Part shown: in pieces, positions 19,246 through 27,338 of the stretch | Position numbering within the stretch: the first letter of the stretch is position 1 | How the letters are laid out: every line of letters starts with the position of its first letter | Assembly: GCF_010548305.1 (NCBI RefSeq) | Contig: NZ_JAAGLV010000002.1 | Location: 372,001-436,000 of the forward strand | Reading direction: 5' to 3' | DNA: 64,000 nucleotides | Source: Streptomyces sp. SID13031 | GTDB lineage: Bacteria > Actinomycetota > Actinomycetes > Propionibacteriales > Kribbellaceae | Program-made: the position numbers and the translations under genes | The notes under the pieces: generated by a model | Database searches by the model: none | Told to the model about the DNA's origin: nothing | What the model saw: the letters and a program-made list of their open reading frames with translations, nothing else

Positions 19246-20081
19246 TGGACCTCGTCACCCTGTCTGACGGCATCCGCCTGCGCACCTGGACCACCGGCGT
19301 CGCAACCAAAACCCCGCCGGTGGTCCTGCTGCACGGCGGCCCCGGCCTCTGGGACTACCTCGAGCCAGTCGCCGCCATGCTGGACGATCTGACCATCGTG
19401 CACCGCTTCGACCAGCGCGGCTGCGGTGGCTCCGATCCGTCCGGGAACCAAACGATGCAACGCCTTCAGGACGACGTCGAGGAGCTCCGGCGGTACTGGG
19501 GATACGACCAGATCGTTGTCCTCGGCCACTCTTTCGGCGCGAAGCTCGCGGTGAACTACGCTGCCGCCCACCCGCAGCAGGTCGCCAAGGTCGGCCACTT
19601 CAGTGGGGTCGGCATCGGCGACTGGCACACGCTTTACTACGAGGAGCAAGGGCGCCGGATGACCGCCGAGCAGCTGCAACGGCTGACTGCGCTGCAGCAG
19701 AAAACGCGAACCGCCGCAGAGGAAACCGAGTTTCGCGCCCTGAGCTGGTTCACCGATCATGCTGATCGCAGGAGTGCGTGGGCCTGGGCTCTCGAGGATG
19801 CCGACGTGCCGTTCCCGATCAACTTCGCCGCGAACCGGGCGCTCAGTGGCGAGGCCGACGCGGTGCCCGACGACGAGTTGGCCGCTCACGTCAGGGGTCT
19901 GACCATGCCGGTGTGGTTCATCCACGGCGCAGGGGACCCGCGCCCGGTGAGCGCAGTACAGGAGCTTGCGAAGCACGCACCGGGTCATGAGTTTCGCTTG
20001 ATCGAAGGCGCCGGCCACTCGCCTTGGCGTGAGCGGCCGGACGCGCTTCGTCAAGTATTGAAGGAATTTCTCGCCGGCTAG
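19245..20081 (+). CDS. Alpha/beta hydrolase, proline iminopeptidase-like
   Basis: A 278-residue alpha/beta hydrolase. The oxyanion-hole motif is LLHGGPGLWDY, the nucleophile is S96 in VLGHSFGAKLAVNY, the acid is in FIHGAGDPRPV and the catalytic histidine in IEGAGHSPWRERP. HGGPG and FDQRGCGGSDPS are typical of proline iminopeptidases and related enzymes, but the lid domain is short, so another ester or amide substrate is possible. The GTG start shares one base with the previous stop, so it is translationally coupled. It is not part of the mycobacterial arrangement. Confidence 0.85.
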   Translation: MDLVTLSDGIRLRTWTTGVATKTPPVVLLHGGPGLWDYLEPVAAMLDDLTIVHRFDQRGCGGSDPSGNQTMQRLQDDVEELRRYWGYDQIVVLGHSFGAKLAVNYAAAHPQQVAKVGHFSGVGIGDWHTLYYEEQGRRMTAEQLQRLTALQQKTRTAAEETEFRALSWFTDHADRRSAWAWALEDADVPFPINFAANRALSGEADAVPDDELAAHVRGLTMPVWFIHGAGDPRPVSAVQELAKHAPGHEFRLIEGAGHSPWRERPDALRQVLKEFLAG

Positions 20082-20085
20082 TGAG

Positions 20086-21264
20086 CTAGCGGGTCTGGCC
20101 GCGGTCGAAGTACTCGATCAAGGCCGGGTCCAGCGGCGGGACGTCGATCGGGGCGCCGCCGGTGCGGAGCGAGGTGGTCGCCGCATAGCCGGCCGCGACC
20201 GCCGCACGCGCCGCGACCGCCGAGGTCAAGGTGGCACCGCCATCGCGGACGAAGCCGATGAACTCCGCCACCAGTCGCGGGTCGGCCCCGGCGTGACCGC
20301 CTTCGGCGTCGGGGATCTCGACCACCTGGTCGGCGTCCTCGCGGTAGCCGGAGCGCCTGCTGTTCCACACCTTGACGACGTCGCCCGGTCCGTCGCCGAA
20401 GTTCTCCAGCCGGCCCGCCGTGCCGATCACCGTGTAGTTGCGCCAGTAGTCCGGCGTGTAGTGGCACTGCTGGTAGGTGAGGAAAACGCCGTTGTCCAGT
20501 TGGAGATTGGCCATCGACAGGTCCTCGACGTCCATCACCGGCGCCATCCCGGTCTGCGACAGCGGCGGCCAGTTGTCCTCCGAGACGAACTCCGAGAAGC
20601 GTTGCCCGGAGCGATCCTGGCGGTCCTCGATCCCGCCGTACACGGTGAGGCCGCCGAGCGCGTTCGCCCGGGTCGTGTAGCCGCCGGCCAGCCAGTGCAT
20701 CACGTCGATGTCGTGGGCACCCTTCTGCAGCAACAGGCTGGTACTGCGCCTGCGGTCGGCGTGCCAGTCCTTGAAGTAGAAGTCGCCACCGTGGCCGACG
20801 AAGTGCCGGCACCAGATCGCCTTGACCTCACCGATCGCGCCGGCCTGGATGAGGTCGCGCATCGTCAGGACGACGGGCATGTGGCGCATGTTGTGTCCGA
20901 CGTACAGGCGGGTGCCGCTCTCGTACGCCGCTTGCAGCACCCGGTCGCAGCCCGAGGTGGTGATGGCCAGCGGCTTCTCCACGAAGACGGGGACGCCGGC
21001 CTGGAGGAAGTCGATCGCGGGGTCCTCGTGCAGGTCGTCGGGGGTGGTGATGAAGACGCCGTCCAGCTTCAGATCGAGCAGGTCGCGATGGTCGGCGTAC
21101 GCCTGCGCTTCCGGGTACTCCGTCAGCGCGGCCTCCCGTTGCCCCTCGACGGGATCGCAGAGCGCGACGATCCGGGACCCCTCGCCGGGGGAGTGGGCGT
21201 GCTTGGCGAGCCGGCTCCGGGCGCCGAGCCCCACCACGCCGAACCGAAGGTCTTCTGAACTCAT
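20086..21264 (-). CDS. Gfo/Idh/MocA family oxidoreductase
   Basis: NAD(P)-dependent sugar or inositol dehydrogenase type protein of 392 residues. The Rossmann motif is FGVVGLGARSRLAKHAH at the N-terminus, with the conserved VFVEKPLAI (the EKP lysine) and the C-terminal alpha/beta domain from HDIDVMHWLAGG. ATG 21264 is supported by GCAGGAGT upstream. Its 3' end lies 4 nt from the converging alpha/beta hydrolase. The substrate is unknown and no sugar transporter is adjacent. Confidence 0.88.
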   Translation of the reverse strand: MSSEDLRFGVVGLGARSRLAKHAHSPGEGSRIVALCDPVEGQREAALTEYPEAQAYADHRDLLDLKLDGVFITTPDDLHEDPAIDFLQAGVPVFVEKPLAITTSGCDRVLQAAYESGTRLYVGHNMRHMPVVLTMRDLIQAGAIGEVKAIWCRHFVGHGGDFYFKDWHADRRRSTSLLLQKGAHDIDVMHWLAGGYTTRANALGGLTVYGGIEDRQDRSGQRFSEFVSEDNWPPLSQTGMAPVMDVEDLSMANLQLDNGVFLTYQQCHYTPDYWRNYTVIGTAGRLENFGDGPGDVVKVWNSRRSGYREDADQVVEIPDAEGGHAGADPRLVAEFIGFVRDGGATLTSAVAARAAVAAGYAATTSLRTGGAPIDVPPLDPALIEYFDRGQTR

Positions 21265-21409
21265 GCGAGCAACTCCTGCACGTAGGTGATTGCTAAACCC
21301 TATGTCTGAACAGTTCCGATCTTCAACACCCCTCTGATCCCGAGGTGTCAACCAAGCGGTCATCTCAGGCTCACGCAGACATCGGACAGCACCGTCACCA
21401 TGATGGAAT

Positions 21410-22255
21410 GTGAGCCTCCACTATGTGGCACTGGGCGACTCGACCACCGTGGGTGTCGGGGACCCGATGAACGGCAGTACAACCGACCTATCCGGTGCCG
21501 GTGCGCGCCCGGGGGAGGGGTGGCGGGGCTGGGCCTCGCTGCTCGCCGACTCCCTGGGCAGCTCCCACCGTGTGACGTTCTCCAACTTCGCCAAAAGCGG
21601 CGCCACCGCGCCGATGGTGGCGGCCGACCAACTCCCGTCGACGGGCACCGGCCCGATCGACCTCGCCTCCCTGATCGTCGGTGTCAATGACACGATGCGA
21701 TCGGGCTTCGACCCGGGCCAGATCCGCGACTGCCTCCAGCACTGCGCGGAGCAGTTGACCGGGCGCGGCGCCACCTTGCTGACCGTCCGGTTCCACGATC
21801 ACGGCCAGGTGTTCGGCCTGCCGGCGTGGTTGCGCCAACCGCTGTGGCGCCGGATCGAGCAGGTCAACGCCGTGTACGACGAACTGCACGCCCGGTACGG
21901 CGGAATCCGGATCGACATGGCCGACTACCCCGAGGTCTACCGCCGCGACTTCTGGAGTGTCGACCGGCTACACCCCGGCGAACGCGGTCATCGCCGGCTG
22001 GCCCGGGCCTTCGCCGACGAGCTGCACCGACAGGGGCTGCCGATCGCAGTACCGCCTGCGCTGGATTGTGTGGGGCAGGCGCCGTCCAAGTGGGCGGATG
22101 CGGTCTGGATGGTCCGTGAGGGCGTTCCCTGGCTGGGCCGCCGGGCCGGTGACCTGACGCCGTGGGCTGCCCGGATGGCGCTCAGCCAGTTCCGGCCCGT
22201 GGGCTTATCCACAGGCCAGGCTGTCGATGCGGAGGTGGAGCGCATTCGGGCATAG
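21410..22255 (+). CDS. SGNH/GDSL-family esterase or lipase
   Basis: A 281-residue SGNH hydrolase without signal peptide. Block I is [14 protein letters not shown] (Ser11), block II NFAKSGA, block [11 protein letters not shown] (oxyanion Asn) and block [13 protein letters not shown] with the Asp-His pair. The C-terminal 60 residues ([20 protein letters not shown]) are common in actinobacterial intracellular members. It just precedes rph, overlapping the rph leaderless promoter region. The natural substrate is unknown. Confidence 0.85.
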   Translation: MSLHYVALGDSTTVGVGDPMNGSTTDLSGAGARPGEGWRGWASLLADSLGSSHRVTFSNFAKSGATAPMVAADQLPSTGTGPIDLASLIVGVNDTMRSGFDPGQIRDCLQHCAEQLTGRGATLLTVRFHDHGQVFGLPAWLRQPLWRRIEQVNAVYDELHARYGGIRIDMADYPEVYRRDFWSVDRLHPGERGHRRLARAFADELHRQGLPIAVPPALDCVGQAPSKWADAVWMVREGVPWLGRRAGDLTPWAARMALSQFRPVGLSTGQAVDAEVERIRA

Positions 22256-22258
22256 GGT
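22253..22258 (+). promoter_or_regulatory. -10 element of leaderless rph transcript
   Basis: TAGGGT lies 7 nt before the rph ATG and inside the last codons of the preceding gene. Confidence 0.5.
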
Positions 22259-22265
22259 TTCCGGC

Positions 22266-22982
22266 ATGGCTCGTATCGATGGACGTACCCCTGATCAGCT
22301 TCGGCCGGTGACCCTGACCCGCAAGTGGCTCGACCACGCCGAGGGGTCGGTGCTGGTGGAGTTCGGCCGGACCCGGGTGCTCTGCGCGGCCAGCGTGACC
22401 GAAGGCGTGCCGCGGTGGCGCAAGGGGTCCGGCCTGGGCTGGGTGAGCGCGGAGTACGCGATGCTCCCGCGCTCGACGAACACGCGCTCGGACCGCGAGT
22501 CGGTGAAGGGCCGGATCGGCGGCCGGACGCACGAGATCTCCCGGCTGATCGGCCGTTCGCTGCGCGCCGTGATCGACTACAAGGCACTCGGCGAGAACAC
22601 GATCCTGCTCGACTGCGACGTGCTGCAGGCCGACGGCGGCACCCGGACGGCCGCCATCACCGGCGCGTACGTCGCGCTGGCCGACGCGGTCTCCTATCTG
22701 CGCGACCGTAAGGCGCTCAAGGGCGAGCCGCTGACCGGCTCGGTCTCCGCGGTGTCGGTCGGCATCATCGACGGCGCCCCGATGCTCGACCTCTGCTACG
22801 AGGAGGACGTCCGGGCCGAGACCGACATGAACCTGGTGCTCACCGGCGACGGCAAGTTCATCGAGGTGCAGGGCACCGCCGAGGGCGCGCCGTTCGACCG
22901 CGAAGAGCTGAACAGCCTGCTGGACCTCGGTATCGCGGGCTGCGCCGACCTCACGAAGCTGCAGCTGGAGGCGCTCGCGTGA
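22266..22982 (+). CDS. rph: Ribonuclease PH
   Basis: Phosphorolytic 3'-exonuclease that trims tRNA precursors, 238 residues. Motifs include [44 protein letters not shown] (phosphate site), [18 protein letters not shown] and [16 protein letters not shown] with the catalytic acidic residues. ATG 22266 matches the normal N-terminus. It overlaps rdgB by 4 nt, the common rph-rdgB pair. Confidence 0.95.
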   Translation: MARIDGRTPDQLRPVTLTRKWLDHAEGSVLVEFGRTRVLCAASVTEGVPRWRKGSGLGWVSAEYAMLPRSTNTRSDRESVKGRIGGRTHEISRLIGRSLRAVIDYKALGENTILLDCDVLQADGGTRTAAITGAYVALADAVSYLRDRKALKGEPLTGSVSAVSVGIIDGAPMLDLCYEEDVRAETDMNLVLTGDGKFIEVQGTAEGAPFDREELNSLLDLGIAGCADLTKLQLEALA

Positions 22983-23584
22983 CCAAGGTGCTACTGGCCT
23001 CCAACAACCAGAAGAAGCTCGCGGAGCTCCAGCGCATCCTCGCGCCGATCGTGCCCGGCATCGAGGTGCTCGGGCTGGGCGACGTCGCGGCGTACGACGA
23101 GCCGGCCGAGACCGAGCCGACCTTCGAGGGCAACGCGTTGCTGAAGGCGCATGCAGCGCTGGCCGCGACCGGCCTGCCGTCGATCGCGGACGACAGCGGC
23201 ATCTGCGTCGACGCGCTGAACGGGATGCCCGGCGTCCTGTCGGCCCGCTGGTCGGGCCCGGCCAAGGACAACCACGCGAACAACGTACTGCTCCTCGGCC
23301 AGCTGGAAGACGTTCCCGACGAGCGCCGGGGCGGGTCCTTCGTGGCCGCTGTCGCGTTCGTCCAGGAGGGCGCCGACGACGTCATCGTCCGCGGCGAGAT
23401 GCCCGGTTCGGTGATCCGCGAGCTGCGCGGCACCGGCGGTTTCGGCTACGACGTGCTCTTCCAGGCGGAGGGGTACGACCGCACCACGGCCGAGTTGTCG
23501 GTCGAGGAGAAGGACGCGATCAGCCACCGCGGCAAGGCGCTGCGCGAACTGGCACCGATCGTGGCGAAAGCACTGGAGGCTTGA
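22979..23584 (+). CDS. rdgB: XTP/dITP diphosphatase (non-canonical purine NTP pyrophosphatase)
   Basis: Removes ITP, XTP and dITP from the nucleotide pool. The 201-residue HAM1/RdgB-family protein has the substrate motif [14 protein letters not shown], metal-site residues in [18 protein letters not shown], and the base-contact region [11 protein letters not shown] followed by SHRGKAL. The GTG start overlaps the rph stop (GTGA). A conserved ASCH-like gene follows 1 nt later. Confidence 0.95.
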   Translation: MTKVLLASNNQKKLAELQRILAPIVPGIEVLGLGDVAAYDEPAETEPTFEGNALLKAHAALAATGLPSIADDSGICVDALNGMPGVLSARWSGPAKDNHANNVLLLGQLEDVPDERRGGSFVAAVAFVQEGADDVIVRGEMPGSVIRELRGTGGFGYDVLFQAEGYDRTTAELSVEEKDAISHRGKALRELAPIVAKALEA

Positions 23585-23585
23585 C

Positions 23586-24170
23586 ATGTTGTTCGCTGGA
23601 CCAGACAAAGACGGCGTCGAGGCCGGCAAGATCACCGCGGCGTACCGGCGGTGGGCCGAGGCGCGCGTCGTCGAGGGCCGGATCTACCGGACCAACGCCG
23701 GCCGGATCGAGATCAAGAGCGTCCGGGAGGTCAACCCGGACCTGATCTCCGACTACGACGACGACATCTTCGCCGCCGACCGGCAGAACGCCAGGGACGT
23801 CCGCCGCCGGCTGCGCGGCAACGAGGACTGGCCGACCTTCCTGATCAAGTTCCACCTGGTCGAAGGCGCGGACCCCCGCGAGGAGCTGGCCGCCACCGCG
23901 GAGCTGACCCCCGAAGACCTCGAGGACCTCCGCGCCCGCCTGGCCAAGCTCGACGAGCTGAGCCGCCACGGCGTCTGGACCACCGCGATCCTGCAGAAGA
24001 TCCAGGCCAGCCCCGCCACCCGGGCCGGCGACCTGGCCGCCGACTTCGGCCGCGACACGGCGAGCTTCAAGCTCGACGTCCGCAAACTGAAGAACCTGGG
24101 TCTGACCTACAGTCTCGAAACGGGCTACGAGCTCAGCCCCCGAGGCGCGGCCTATCTCGCCTCGCTCTGA
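23586..24170 (+). CDS. ASCH/PUA-like domain protein with C-terminal helical region
   Basis: A 194-residue cytoplasmic protein. The N-terminal 75 residues (LFAGPDKDGVEAGKITAAYR, EGRIYRTNAGRIEIKSVREV) look like an ASCH or PUA-type beta-barrel, a fold that often binds RNA or modified bases. Residues 110-194 are mostly helical and charged, ending in a possible winged helix (RAGDLAADFGRDTASFKLDV). It starts just after rdgB, so it shares the nucleotide and RNA metabolism operon. The ASCH assignment is from pattern memory and should be tested by profile search. Confidence 0.55.
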   Translation: MLFAGPDKDGVEAGKITAAYRRWAEARVVEGRIYRTNAGRIEIKSVREVNPDLISDYDDDIFAADRQNARDVRRRLRGNEDWPTFLIKFHLVEGADPREELAATAELTPEDLEDLRARLAKLDELSRHGVWTTAILQKIQASPATRAGDLAADFGRDTASFKLDVRKLKNLGLTYSLETGYELSPRGAAYLASL

Positions 24171-24266
24171 CCAAGCGTCACGATCCAGCCCAGCTACTAG
24201 GCAGCACCAACACACAGCGTTACCGTGACTCCCATCCCGAGGGGGCTCGGGGACGAGGGGAGAAGC

Positions 24267-24824
24267 ATGTCTCAGGAGTATCCGGACCAGCCTTACGGGG
24301 AGCGGGACCGGCCGCAGGACCAGTCGGAGCAGGCACCGCTGCCGCAAGCGCCGATTCTTCCTTCGCAGGCCGAGCAGCCGGGCGGTCCGCAGTACGGGAA
24401 CTACCCGGTGCCGCAGCAGCCGAACTACCCGGTGCCGCACCAGCCCGGCTACCCCGTGCCGCAGCAGCCCGGATACCCGCCGCAACCCGGATACCCGCAG
24501 CAGCCGGGCTACCCGCCGCAGGCTGGTTATCCGCAGCAGCAGATGTACCCGCAGCAGTACGGCGTGGGCTACCCGCAGCAGCAGGTAGCGGCGAAGAACC
24601 CGGGGCTGGCGCTGGTCGCGTCGTTCTTCATCCCCGGCCTCGGCTCGCTGATCAACGGCAACGTCGGGATCGGGATCGCCATCATGATCGCCTACTTCGT
24701 GTCCTGGCTGCTCGTCTTCGTCCTGATCGGCATCCCGATGGTGTTCCTGGTCTGGATCTGGGGAATGGTCGACGCCTACCAGAGCGCCAAGAAGTGGAAC
24801 ATCGCGCACGGCATCCTCAGTTAG
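24267..24824 (+). CDS. Pro/Tyr/Gln-rich membrane protein with TM2-like domain
   Basis: A 185-residue protein in two parts. Residues 1-110 are disordered and carry imperfect PGYP/NYPVPQQ/QQPGYPPQ repeats. Residues 115-175 hold two hydrophobic helices separated by a short turn (ALVASFFIPGLGSLINGN, then a long segment through FLVWIWGMVDAYQSAKKWN), as in TM2-type proteins. ATG 24267 has AGGGGAGAAG upstream. It is a single-gene unit at the right end of the conserved core. Such proteins are common in actinobacteria without a fixed function; the tail may mediate self-association. Confidence 0.7.
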   Translation: MSQEYPDQPYGERDRPQDQSEQAPLPQAPILPSQAEQPGGPQYGNYPVPQQPNYPVPHQPGYPVPQQPGYPPQPGYPQQPGYPPQAGYPQQQMYPQQYGVGYPQQQVAAKNPGLALVASFFIPGLGSLINGNVGIGIAIMIAYFVSWLLVFVLIGIPMVFLVWIWGMVDAYQSAKKWNIAHGILS

Positions 24825-24965
24825 CGAACTGCCGGCTTGTGCCAGAGGCGGGACACCAGCACGAATCCGCGGCATACCTGCGCAATGCAGGTAGTCATGA
24901 CGGTGAGATTAGCAGCGAATCGCTCTGACAGCGCGGCCGTGCCGTCGCCCTGTGGAGGGGTGCGT

Positions 24966-25000
24966 GCTGGGTGTCGAAGCGTGTTCGATCGACGCCCAGC
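24966..25000 (-). terminator. Hairpin terminator after the recombinase gene
   Basis: GCTGGGTGTCGA (24966-24977) pairs with TCGACGCCCAGC (24989-25000) with one wobble and an 11-nt loop, 5 nt past the recombinase stop codon. Confidence 0.6.
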
Positions 25001-25005
25001 GTGGC

Positions 25006-26016
25006 TCAGTTGCCGGCGAGAGGGTGCGGTTCGCCGGTGAGGGCAGCAAGGGCCGTCGCGATCTCGGGAAGACTCGCGCGAACGTAGGTAGCGGTGGCTC
25101 CGGCGTTCGCGTTGTCGGAGTGACCTGCGTAAGCGCGGGCTGTTGCGTAGCCGAAGTTTCGTTCGACCCAGGTGAGCGTTGTGTGCCGCAGCCAGTGGGT
25201 AGTGATCTGCTGGGTGGCCACCCATGGCAGGTGCTTGCCGACTCGGCTCCAGAGGTAGTCGTAGCGGCGCTTGGTGATCGGTCTGCCGTTTGCGTAGCGC
25301 AGAAGTTGGCTGTCACGGGGTGTCGCACGGGTCTGTGCGTGGTGTTGCAGGTGCGCCATCAGGGTGGGGGAGACGGGCTGCCAGCGGACAGTGTCGCCCT
25401 TCTCGGCCAGTCGAACGAGGCACGGGCCGGGGTCGAGATCGGCGGGAGTGATGGCGAGTGCTCCACCCCTTCGGCAGGCAGTCTCGGTATGGAGTCTGAG
25501 GATGAGCGAGTCCAGGGCAGGATCGTTGCCAGTGGTGGCGGTGATGTGGTTGATCTGGGCGAGCTGTCCGTCCGGGATCGCTCGCCGAGTCGAGGCGAGC
25601 CTCCGGGGCTTGGCAACCTTGAGAGCTGGGTTTGTCCCGGGCGGGAGATAGCCGTCGTTCTCAGCGTGACGATAGACGCAGCGGAGTGCGGCGATCAGGT
25701 GTTCAGCCGCGGAGCGACCTCCACGTGCGTTCCGGCGGATGACGGTGCTCGAGCGGATCGTCATGGCGAAGTGTTCAATCTCGCTGGGCAAGGGCTCGTC
25801 GAGGCCGCGTTGTCCCCATCGTTCGGTGATGCGATTCCAGTACGACGAATACGCCTGACCGGTGCCGACCGAGACGGTCGCTCTGACGACCGGGATGTAC
25901 TGGGCGAAAGTTGGGACCGTCGACAGGGGTACGTGCTGACTCTGCAGGAGCTGTTCAGGGGTGACACCGAGGCGCGCGAGCACGTGGCGGGCGGCTTCGA
26001 TGTCGGCGCTGCTCAC
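25006..26016 (-). CDS. Tyrosine recombinase/phage-type integrase
   Basis: Site-specific recombinase of about 336 residues. The N-terminal part (FAQYIPVVRATVSVGTGQAY, then YWNRITERWG) is a SAM-like core-binding domain. The catalytic part has the first arginine in HTETACRRGGALAI, HxxR in THWLRHTTLTW, the second histidine in YAGHSDN and the tyrosine in ATYVRASLPE. The GTG start at 26016 overlaps the stop of the upstream AbrB-like gene by 4 nt. No tRNA or clear att repeats are adjacent. It may be a domesticated recombinase or the remains of an integrated element. Confidence 0.85.
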   Translation of the reverse strand: MSSADIEAARHVLARLGVTPEQLLQSQHVPLSTVPTFAQYIPVVRATVSVGTGQAYSSYWNRITERWGQRGLDEPLPSEIEHFAMTIRSSTVIRRNARGGRSAAEHLIAALRCVYRHAENDGYLPPGTNPALKVAKPRRLASTRRAIPDGQLAQINHITATTGNDPALDSLILRLHTETACRRGGALAITPADLDPGPCLVRLAEKGDTVRWQPVSPTLMAHLQHHAQTRATPRDSQLLRYANGRPITKRRYDYLWSRVGKHLPWVATQQITTHWLRHTTLTWVERNFGYATARAYAGHSDNANAGATATYVRASLPEIATALAALTGEPHPLAGN

Positions 26017-26462
26017 CCTCGCCCTGGCGGCGCCGAACCGCTCAGGATTTCGGAGAGCAGATCCATCGTGTAGACCGTCAGGCCGTGCCCTGGCATGGCC
26101 GCGACAAGCAGCCGGTCCCCGGTTGCGATGCGGCACAAGTGACGGAGATACGCAGGGATGCGGAGGTGGCCCTGCCGGGTGACGGCGTTCGGGCCACCAG
26201 GCCGTACATCGATGATCTGACGACCGTCATGAGGGACGGCGGTGATGCTGATCGGATGACCCGGTGCCAAGCCGAGAAACCGGGCAGGGGAACTATCGGC
26301 GAGCCGGCCGCGCGCGTCGATAGGGGTGACGACGCAGTGGAGCAACACGGGCACCGTCAGCGGCTGCAAGGCGACCAGCGGTAAGTTGCTGATGGCCATG
26401 ACCTGCCAGCCAGCGTGCATGTGAGGGTAGGGGGTGATGGAGTCTCGTCCAGTGGCGTTCAT
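26013..26462 (-). CDS. AbrB/MazE-like DNA-binding protein coupled to recombinase
   Basis: A 149-residue protein. The C-terminal third (GHLRIPAYLRHLCRIATGDR, then LLVAAMPGHGLTVYTMD) has the pattern of an AbrB/SpoVT swapped-hairpin DNA-binding domain. The N-terminal 90 residues (PLVALQPLTVPVLLHCVVTPIDAR) contain a second beta-rich region of unknown role. GAGGAGC before ATG 26462 supports the start. Translation is coupled to the tyrosine recombinase by a 4-nt overlap, so it probably regulates or assists recombination. Confidence 0.55.
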   Translation of the reverse strand: MNATGRDSITPYPHMHAGWQVMAISNLPLVALQPLTVPVLLHCVVTPIDARGRLADSSPARFLGLAPGHPISITAVPHDGRQIIDVRPGGPNAVTRQGHLRIPAYLRHLCRIATGDRLLVAAMPGHGLTVYTMDLLSEILSGSAPPGRG

Positions 26463-26606
26463 GCTCCTCGCTCCTGCGTCACCGTCATGAAGGTTCTTGT
26501 TTGTGGCGCTTTGTCCTACTCAACGAGCTAGCTCCGAGCTCTTTGCAACCGCTGCCTTGAGCTCAGCCGCGACAAGGAGCTCCGCTCGAACGCTCTCCGG
26601 ACCGTC

Positions 26607-27175
26607 GTGCGTGATCACATCGCGCCGCTGCTGAGGGAGGCTGGCTTCTTCCGGTCCGGTAACCGCTTCATGTTGACCGCGGCTGATGGAGGCCGAGCTC
26701 GGGTCCAGGTCCGCTCCTTCAAGCCTGGTTGGCGCGACGCCGAGTTCCAGGTGGATGCAGTCCTCAGGCCACCCGGTGTGGATGCGCTGGAGGAAGGCAC
26801 GGGCTTCACCATGGGGAACGGATGGTCGTACCGGATGGGCGACCCCGATGACTCGTTGGCGATGTGGCGTTTCGATCTCGGCGACACCGCGACGATCACC
26901 GTCGTCCGCTGCGCGCTCCGCGAGTTGCGGGATCAGCTCGTCCGGTCCACTGCCGAGCGACAGAACCTGGTTGCCCACCTCCGAGACCCTGCCAACGGAC
27001 TGTATCCCCACGGCAGGGCGTGGCTGATCGCGGTCGCGCTGTATGCCCGCTCGGGTCGTCAGCTGATCTTGAAGCGGCGCTGCAGGAGTGCGAGGTGCGC
27101 TTTCCAAGGCACCGCGGTACGGCCTGGATCCGGCAACAGTTGGGCGATCCAGCGCGTTCCGGTCTCCCGCAGTGA
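26607..27175 (+). pseudogene. DUF4304-like protein, frameshifted
   Basis: The first 150 codons encode a DUF4304-like pattern: DHIAPLLREAGFFRSGNRFM, then FTMGNGWSYRMGD and RDPANGLYPHGRAWLIAVAL. The frame then turns to nonsense near 27077. Dropping to another frame restores a sensible ending (ADLEAALQECEVRFPRHRG, stop at 27175), and one extra base in CAGCTGAT would join the two as SGRQADLEAAL. No ATG or GTG precedes 26607 in frame, although coding-like sequence extends back to 26532, so the 5' end may be damaged too. Either a decayed gene next to the recombinase or a sequencing indel. Confidence 0.5.
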
Positions 27176-27338
27176 TAGATGGGCCACGACAAACTTGAGG
27201 TCGATCAGCAATGTGTCTGGATGTCCTATGAATGAGTTGTGAAGGTGTCGTGAAGGTGGTTCATGACAGGTTGCACGTGCCGGGCAGCCGTGTGGTGCGC
27301 GTCAGGGTCGACGATCCATTGCCCGTGAGGAGACACAG

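Noticed and set aside
26520-27107. Minus-strand open frame opposite the DUF4304-like gene
   Set aside because: The plus strand has the recognisable family pattern; the minus product shows no motif and no ribosome site.
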